Positions 60,301-64,000 of a DNA stretch of 64,000 nucleotides are shown in pieces (position 1 is the first letter of the stretch; each line of letters starts with the position of its first letter). The position numbers and the translations under genes were made by a program. The DNA comes from Janibacter endophyticus (lineage in GTDB: Bacteria; Actinomycetota; Actinomycetes; Actinomycetales; Dermatophilaceae): assembly GCF_016888335.1 (NCBI RefSeq), contig NZ_JAFEJG010000004.1, forward strand, positions 372,001 to 436,000. Reading direction: 5' to 3'. The notes under the pieces are model-generated. The model was not told the DNA's origin. It made no database searches and saw only the letters and a program-made list of their open reading frames with translations.

Positions 60301-60870
60301 GGCAGCAACCCCACCCACCGTCGCCAGCGGCTTGCTCGTCGTCGTCAGACCGCTGAGGTCCCGCACTCCCTCGGCCGGGTCGAAGCGCGACGCCCACACC
60401 TTGCCCGTCTTCGGCTCGACCATCGCCATCGTGCCACCGCGCATGTCGACCGTCGCCGGCTCGTACACCCGCAGCTCGGTCCCCGAGCCCGCGGCCGGAG
60501 CTGCTGTCGAGCTCGTCGACGCCTGTGCCGTCCGTGTGTCGATCGGGACGAGCTGGTTGCCGGCAGAGACACCGACGACCGCCGACTCGTCCTGGAGGAC
60601 GTCGATCGAGGTGTCCTCCGCGACATCGGCCGCGACCCCCGCGTCGAGCTGCTTGATCGCCGTGTTGAGACGACCGAACCGCGCCTGCTGCGCAGAGGTG
60701 ACCCACACCCCACCGTCGTCGAGGTCGCTGCGGTGCACCGTCTCGCCCTCGGACCGCACCGCCGCATAGCCCAGCCCGCCGACCGCCACCGCGACCACGA
60801 GCGCCGACGCCATGCCGCGGGTTCGCCCGCGCTTCTCGGTCGCCGGCCGGCCCTGTGCCCTGGCGTTCAT
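54382..60870 (-). CDS. giant membrane-anchored Ig-like/fibronectin type III protein
   Basis: This 2162-residue protein starts at ATG 60870. One hydrophobic segment (MASALVVAVAVGGLGYAAV, about residues 20-38) anchors it. Residues 45-400 are propeller-like (GGTMAMVEPKTGKVWASRFD, AVHVVSGQTGKVATI). At least six Ig-like/cadherin-like repeats follow, each marked by an N-D motif (LDNDTD ~465, LANDVPG ~665, LANDYSPR ~760, LDNDTM ~868, LKNDLI ~1073, LVNDHD ~1173). Several FN3 domains cover about 1580-2020 (SAPTGVSASADRDSGGQASV, PVTGYEVSWEG). A Cys-containing domain ends the protein (GGDCAGNTRCHKPAF, GNWCGATQ). It is probably a surface filament or adhesin-like scaffold. Confidence 0.92.
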   Translation of the reverse strand: MNARAQGRPATEKRGRTRGMASALVVAVAVGGLGYAAVRSEGETVHRSDLDDGGVWVTSAQQARFGRLNTAIKQLDAGVAADVAEDTSIDVLQDESAVVGVSAGNQLVPIDTRTAQASTSSTAAPAAGSGTELRVYEPATVDMRGGTMAMVEPKTGKVWASRFDPAEGVRDLSGLTTTSKPLATVGGVAALAVGVDGAVHVVSGQTGKVATIPVDAEGALGKPTTTTIEGLEAKAVDITAVGSTWVVYDPTKDALHVAGKDEPVTGAGGGVSGEGGVAYAALQVPGPEAESVGIAGQAQASRAPLGDADVGPGIQLGDQSAGAPAKVSRPVVTGGCLHAAWAASGRAYYGADCSQGGDDASPVPTVQLERPKGEEVRAGVKFRQNRRQLVLNDLDTGGVWDLSQAPQRIDNWDSLVQPKRQDDTKKKDENLVDDILLKQPPKAQPDNLTVRAGTTSKLHVLDNDTDTSGSILAISPKDLTQPSGDDASASVSGDSQSIDVTVADGADGGSFELTYKANNGKATSEKAVVKVRVVGDDVNSPPALRPGKKTLSETTYPVPPGQRVGMSVLGDWRDPESDPVTLEAVDPESLVDGSGKLTVVGSDETGKREVAYRVDDGHGGRSDGKAKVNVIDPVDGKLVAPKTQPDVVRAVLGKPVQIEPLANDVPGADPSDPQAGMQLASEITSKGEVTVDTDLDTGVVTITPNTAGVHELSYAARVGGGVNPGRIRIDVEAAPDQDAPPVAVPDAATVRDQAPTMVDVLANDYSPRSDVLVTRSVDIAGASSWLRPTIYQGRWVRLEATSPAPLDSAEEPRTGRVTYTVSDGTKTARATISVVQKPPLAQELPVVEDDEAIVRAGDTVTVPVLDNDTMSSGVPLAVVPGSVKVLTGKGDAFASGNLVRYVPPSTVTSEQQVVLEYAAQPEGVVALAQTARVRVRVMPEPTEVMPNRAPAARSFSASVVAGERLTITVPTSGVDPDGDSVTIAGVVGEGGDTIDLTRGRITSVGASTIVYEAYPKEAGTEVITYEVADRFGASSQGYVRVGVVQPGDPQPPVAVLDEVVAQPGRTVNVSILKNDLIARGDSVNVEYKDLNAPDKLTGWTVDEESYEVRTKAPEPGAPVHQLTYGIDNGIFDPSRASVLVRGQEGWINPPTAVDDVAKPEPEKTTADVDVLVNDHDIDSEPGQLRIDRVLSEHARVLAGKVQVDILDHPHVVPYVIQDSDEAEAMALIYVPTGDDGKPFLVPDKVVEMDADSSEQVEINDYVKSPRDREVAITAAATVSASPEEHLTFEVTGTDSVKLTSKNGYVGPAALMLEVSDQQSDAQSTAEEKDFGTAYVTIPVQIGPKVPLLRCPVGFDVQLFAGGRARDIDIPSLCHAWVPIGTSLADAQFEARWDDEPRGVRTEQTGDGGRRVIMQAERSAPGATSILVVRAKGAPEAEQGSIGVQVIPIEPEPDRVRGGDEENEDDEDQAQADERDEPEPHVPLPRLRPVAIQGLQEGDSQTIDLRGYLESPLEAPECSIESADVESGDGLSATASGCELTVAAGERPSRTGSIILRVTDGPDRAAIGRATVTMLGRPSAPTGVSASADRDSGGQASVRFAPPTYNGGSPVTGYEVSWEGGSTTCTASPCTITGLTNGQEYRFTVMAVNSVGEGEKSQPSNAVTPDTRPGAVTGTRMASRGDGYVEVAWAGVENKGSAPIRYTVRAVDAAGKVTTQSVAAPSTGPVRVGGLDNNQVQNVQVQAINSAGAGPFGTAVAMQSAGTPPAVPTPSITARGATAADDSAALQISWPAVSANGPPLTQYSLYRRAAGGAWALVTTTSPQATSASTTVPYDGNTYEFVVTATNGAGNTSPQANPASFSSNGIPANPTVSASTPAADYKARWVVTLGSSRSSGYSAIRWSTSRGASGTYSCGPCSGQVTIASPALSSAAAQEGPETVTVTAVNAAGKSSNTATSNQFTVYGPTLEPTNGRGSSTNGSTQVSFSWNNPRNGRALNAQQVEVLQPAGQARTINRGVGNSINLDANGYDRNVVIRVRNQSAAGWSPWHRISVRSGSAPPPPPAAITRVWRGESFYGSGGDCAGNTRCHKPAFSIENFKPGTYGLRCAVNGSSTWFWNQDNRVLVTGPSSWEWNGNWCGATQNNSTMRIQLYGPSGTITSGWHPW

Positions 60871-61042
60871 GACGGTCGGTCCCCCTGCGGATCGTGCGCG
60901 CGTCTGGCGCAGCGTACGGCACGCCCGGCAGCGGGCGTGCCCGTTGCGGTCACCGACAGGCCGGACACGGGCCCACGTCGGAGCCGCCCAGTCTGCCTCA
61001 GAAGGAGAGAGGGCGGCACTCCCCGTGACCACAGCATCCGGA

Positions 61043-61798
61043 TCAGTCCGTGACGGGCAGCAGGCCCAGGTCGCGGGTCTGGACCACCCTGGTCGCGAGC
61101 GCGTGCTCGGCCAGTCGGCTCTTGCGGTTCGAGGCGAGCCTGCCGGGGCCGCCGTGCAGCCCCCGGACACCGGCGTCGGCGAACTTCTGGGAGACGTTGT
61201 CGAGCTTGCGGTTGAAGCGGGTCAGCGCCCAGCCGAGACGCTCGGCGGCCTGCGCGGAGGTGGGGACCGTCCCGGTGCCCGCAGAGGGTCGGCGCAGGAA
61301 GTCCTCGCACAACGCCACGAGGAGCAGCTTCTGGTCAGGGGTCAACGAGACCCGCCCGACGGTGGTCTCGCCGTGCACGTCGTCAGCAGGCTCCGTGACC
61401 TCAGACTCCACCCGCTGGAAGGCGGGCGAGGAGACGACGATGTCCAGCTCGTAGGTCGTGGGGCCGGCCGTGAACCACGCGGTGAGCCGCTCGAAGGCGA
61501 GCGGGATGCGCGCTCCCGGGGCCAGCCACGCCTGGAAGGCGCCCGACGGGTCCGCGACGGTGGCCGTCAGCGTCGACCCGACGTTGCGGAGCCACCACAG
61601 CCCCGCGTCGTGCTCGACCTGCAGGAAGGAGCGGTGGAGGTACGGGTTGTCGTCGACCTCGACGTCTCCCTCACGCCCGATGACGAGCGGCTCCCCCGGG
61701 CTGACCGGGAAGGTCTCGCCACAGAACTCGACCGTCACGACCGCCTCGACCTCGCTGCTCACGACTGCTGCATCCCTCTGCTCAGACATCTCATCCAT
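61043..61798 (-). CDS. FHA-like domain protein with C-terminal winged-helix-like region
   Basis: A protein of about 251 residues. The N-terminal half is a beta sandwich resembling FHA (GEPLVIGREGDVEVDDNPYLHRSFLQVEH..., LRNVGS), with H-R-S in place of the usual S-R-x-H, so phospho-binding may be altered. The C-terminal half is helical and resembles a winged helix (LTPDQKLLLVALCEDFLR, TSAQAAERLGWALTRFNRKLDNVSQKF). It could link phospho-signals to DNA or protein contacts in this cluster. It lies 11 bp after the kinase gene. The role is inferred. Confidence 0.82.
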   Translation of the reverse strand: MDEMSEQRDAAVVSSEVEAVVTVEFCGETFPVSPGEPLVIGREGDVEVDDNPYLHRSFLQVEHDAGLWWLRNVGSTLTATVADPSGAFQAWLAPGARIPLAFERLTAWFTAGPTTYELDIVVSSPAFQRVESEVTEPADDVHGETTVGRVSLTPDQKLLLVALCEDFLRRPSAGTGTVPTSAQAAERLGWALTRFNRKLDNVSQKFADAGVRGLHGGPGRLASNRKSRLAEHALATRVVQTRDLGLLPVTD

Positions 61799-61808
61799 GC
61801 TCTCGCGT

Positions 61809-63449
61809 CTACCCTGCGACGTCGCACGCCACCTGCGACCAGGTGCTCGCCACCCCTTCACGGTCCAGCCGCACCTGGGCGCAGACCTTCGTCCCCTTCG
61901 AGGCCTCGACGACGTGTCGTCGGGCGCTCTTCACCGAGACGACCTGGCCCTCCTCGATCGAGGCGTCCTCACCCGTGGCGACCCGGACGGTGAAGCGGTC
62001 GGTCCGCTCGAGGTTCGCGCTCGTCCAGGTGAGCGCGACGGCGCCCTTTCCCGGGGCAGCCGAGACGGTCGGCGGCATGGGGATGTCGACGATCGGCCCG
62101 CCCCCGGTGGGGACGGCGGCACTGGTCGGCGACGACGTCGGCGATGGCTCGCTGCCGTCGCGGGTGAGGGCAAGGACGCCACCGCCGACGACGAGGACGA
62201 GGGCGAGCAGCCCCGCGACGAGCACGCCCGGACCGATCCGGATGCTGTCTCCCTCGGCGACCGGGGCAGGGATGCCCTCCTCGGCCGTCGGCCGGTCCCG
62301 TCGGACCTGGATGGTCCCCTCGTCCGCGGGGTCGGGCGGACCCCCGCTCGTGCCGGTCGGACCGTCGAAGCGGGGGCCCGCGAACGACGACGCGGGGCCC
62401 TGGCCGGTCGGCGGCAGGCCGGCTGGGGCGGGGTTCGCCCCCGGCCCCCACCGTGCCCCCGTCCGGTCCCCGACCTTCGGGTCGAGCGCCTGCGCGCCCC
62501 GCACCGCCTGGGGCGCACGAACGCGCGTCCGGTCCTGCTGGTCGAGCCCGCCCCTCCGGTCCGCGACGGTCGTGTGACCCTGCTCGTCGAGGACGACGAT
62601 CTGGGTCCGCGGGAGCCGCTGCTCCTGCTCGATCGCCTGGAGCGCACGGGCGAACTCGATGGCGCTGGCGGGTCGCGCCTCGGGACGCTTGGCCATGGCC
62701 TGGGCGAGGAGCCGTGTGAGGGAGGCCGGGACGTCGGCCCGCCCGGTGCTCGGGACGACGGAGTCACGGATCCGCGGCATGAGGGCGTACGCCGAGTTGT
62801 CACCCCCCGGGACCTCGAAGGGAGACCTGCCCACGAGGAGCTGCCAGAGGGTCGCCGCGAGGGAGTAGACGTCGGCCCGCTCGGACCCGTTGCTCTGCCC
62901 GAAGAGCACCTCGGGCGGAGCCCACGGGACGGAGACACCGATCTCGTCCGTGTCCTCCTCGAGGGCAGCGCCGCGCCCGGCGATGCCGAAGTCGGTCAGG
63001 CCCGGGGCGCCGTAGCTGCTGACCAGGACGTTCGCGGGCTTGATGTCCCGATGGATGATGCCCGCGCGGTGGGCGGTCTCGACGGCGCTGGCGAGCTGGA
63101 TACCCGTCGTGAGGACGCGCTCGACGCTCAGCCGCTCGGTCCGGGCCCGGGCGGCGAGGTTGGGCGGCGGGTAGTACTTCATCACGAGGAAGGGACGGCC
63201 GTCCTCGGCCGTCCCCGCGCGGAAGATCTGCACGATGAAGGGATGGTCGGCGAGATGGGCCATCGTGTTGGCCTCGTCGATGAACTGCCGCTTCAGGGCG
63301 TCGGTGAGGCCCTCGCTCTTGAGCACCTTGACCGCGACGGGCATGCGCGGCATGTCCTGCTGGTAGAGGTAGACGTCCGCGTAGCCACCGGACCCGAGCG
63401 GCTGGACGTAGGTGAGCCCCGGCAGGTCCGGGGGCATGCCGACGCTCAC
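61809..63449 (-). CDS. transmembrane Ser/Thr protein kinase with extracellular FN3-like domain
   Basis: This 546-residue kinase has a Gly loop LGSGGYADVYLY, VAVK (Lys41), catalytic HRDIKPAN (133-140) and DFG (153-155). The activation loop has EEDTDEIGVSVPWAPPE. A proline-rich linker leads to a membrane helix (VLVAGLLALVLVVGGGVLAL, about 412-431) and an extracellular FN3-like domain ending in a Cys pair (KVCAQV, VACDVAG). There are no PASTA repeats. It could phosphorylate Thr sites read by the FHA domains of this cluster. Its start overlaps the FHA gene stop. Confidence 0.95.
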   Translation of the reverse strand: MSVGMPPDLPGLTYVQPLGSGGYADVYLYQQDMPRMPVAVKVLKSEGLTDALKRQFIDEANTMAHLADHPFIVQIFRAGTAEDGRPFLVMKYYPPPNLAARARTERLSVERVLTTGIQLASAVETAHRAGIIHRDIKPANVLVSSYGAPGLTDFGIAGRGAALEEDTDEIGVSVPWAPPEVLFGQSNGSERADVYSLAATLWQLLVGRSPFEVPGGDNSAYALMPRIRDSVVPSTGRADVPASLTRLLAQAMAKRPEARPASAIEFARALQAIEQEQRLPRTQIVVLDEQGHTTVADRRGGLDQQDRTRVRAPQAVRGAQALDPKVGDRTGARWGPGANPAPAGLPPTGQGPASSFAGPRFDGPTGTSGGPPDPADEGTIQVRRDRPTAEEGIPAPVAEGDSIRIGPGVLVAGLLALVLVVGGGVLALTRDGSEPSPTSSPTSAAVPTGGGPIVDIPMPPTVSAAPGKGAVALTWTSANLERTDRFTVRVATGEDASIEEGQVVSVKSARRHVVEASKGTKVCAQVRLDREGVASTWSQVACDVAG

Positions 63450-64000
63450 GGACCGACCTCGAAGGTCACCGAGACGACATCGGCGAGGACCAGGACAGCA
63501 CCGGGCTCCAGGGCGACGTGCTCGTCGGGGCGCAGCCGGGTCGGCGCGGCGCCCGGGAGCTGGACGGTCGTGCCGTTCGTCGAGCCGAGGTCACGCGCGA
63601 GGACGTGCCAGCCGTCGATGACGATCTCGAGATGGTTGCGGGAGAGGTCGTTGTCCGGGCTCGGGAGCTTCACGACGTGGGGCTGGCGGGCCACCTCGAG
63701 GTCGGCCTTGGCCTTCGGGGAGCGTCCGAGAAGGACACCCCGGTCGAGCGGGACCTTGTCGCCGGACTCGAGGCGGAGCACGCCGAGCGCCGGCCGGGCA
63801 GCCTCGAAGGCCTGCTGGTCGGCGACCTGACGGGAGCACACCCGGCAGGTGTCACGGTGCGGCGGGCTGAGATGACCTGCGGGGCAGATGACGGCGAGCA
63901 CCTTGGGCCCGTCGACGGACGCGGCCTGGGCGATGAGGGCGTCCCGACCCCGGGTGACGTCTGCGGGCTCCTCGCTCGGAGCCTGCTCGGTGGAGACCGG
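63446..64000 (-). CDS. FHA-domain protein with Cys/His cluster, N-terminus outside the window
   Basis: The frame is open to base 64000, so the start is outside. The visible 184 codons include a zinc-ribbon-like segment (CPAGHLSPPHRDTCRVC) and a C-terminal FHA domain: LLGRSPKAKADLEV, DLSRNHLEIVIDGWHVLARDLGSTNGTTV. The FHA recognition residues (Arg in GRS, Ser-Arg-Asn-His, Ser-Thr-Asn-Gly) are intact, so phospho-Thr binding is expected. The stop overlaps the kinase start, indicating coupling. Confidence 0.9.
   Translation of the reverse strand, partial: PVSTEQAPSEEPADVTRGRDALIAQAASVDGPKVLAVICPAGHLSPPHRDTCRVCSRQVADQQAFEAARPALGVLRLESGDKVPLDRGVLLGRSPKAKADLEVARQPHVVKLPSPDNDLSRNHLEIVIDGWHVLARDLGSTNGTTVQLPGAAPTRLRPDEHVALEPGAVLVLADVVSVTFEVGP

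Noticed and set aside
54367-61053. 2228-codon open frame on the plus strand
   Set aside because: It is the exact antisense of the Ig/FN3 gene, which has recognisable domains; long antisense frames are common at this GC content.

Overview
The window is chromosomal DNA of a high-GC Gram-positive bacterium. Evidence includes Ser/Thr-kinase/FHA signalling, WXG100 proteins, inositol-phosphate synthase beside a PadR regulator, a DtxR/IdeR-like iron box, several leaderless promoters of the TAnnnT type, and the actinobacterial rpsF-ssb-rpsR-rplI arrangement with dnaB and a class A PBP nearby. An Intrasporangiaceae-like actinobacterium (Janibacter/Knoellia group) is my best guess, but the genus is not proven. 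No rRNA, tRNA, CRISPR array or insertion sequence was seen.

Layout. 0-4.6 kb: a truncated DUF222 gene, a divergent RelA/SpoT-domain gene, a cyclic-di-AMP (ydaO-type) riboswitch ahead of an NlpC/P60 cell-wall hydrolase, and a subtilase lipoprotein. 4.6-14.2 kb: a reactive-sulfur regulon. It has a two-cysteine CstR/CsoR-type repressor, a TauE/SafE exporter, a CstB-like persulfide dioxygenase/rhodanese, a sulfide:quinone oxidoreductase, TusE/DsrC and DsrE2 proteins and a thioredoxin-rhodanese fusion. Four 16-bp ATACCC...GGGTAT operators tie the units together. A DsbA-like protein, an iron-box siderophore reductase and a PLP dehydratase lie between them. 14.2-24 kb: small conserved proteins, DoxX and DJ-1/PfpI genes, dnaB interrupted by a 427-residue intein and preceded by a cluster of DnaA-box-like sites, PhoX, an SDR and methylmalonate-semialdehyde dehydrogenase.

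24-29 kb is a Bat-like operon (MoxR, DUF58, small membrane protein, two VWA proteins, one Glu-rich protein). 29-34.8 kb holds MFS and MATE exporters, a frameshifted alanine/sodium symporter, and a lipoprotein-OmpA pair. 34.9-42 kb holds rplI-rpsR-ssb-rpsF, a polytopic membrane protein, a class A penicillin-binding protein with a Thr/Pro tail, and a SigE-family sigma factor with a putative stalked anti-sigma partner. 42.1-44.1 kb holds PadR, ino1 and a biotinyl carrier protein.

44.2-64 kb, all on the minus strand, is the most unusual region. Two WXG100 proteins, an FHA-containing EssC/FtsK ATPase, a transglutaminase-like membrane protein lacking the catalytic Cys, DUF58, MoxR, a 2162-residue membrane-anchored Ig-like/FN3 protein, an FHA-winged-helix-like protein, a Ser/Thr kinase and another FHA protein lie close together, several with overlapping start and stop codons. 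No EccB, EccD, EccE or mycosin gene is present. This looks like a minimal, phospho-regulated type VII-like envelope system built around the giant adhesin-like protein.
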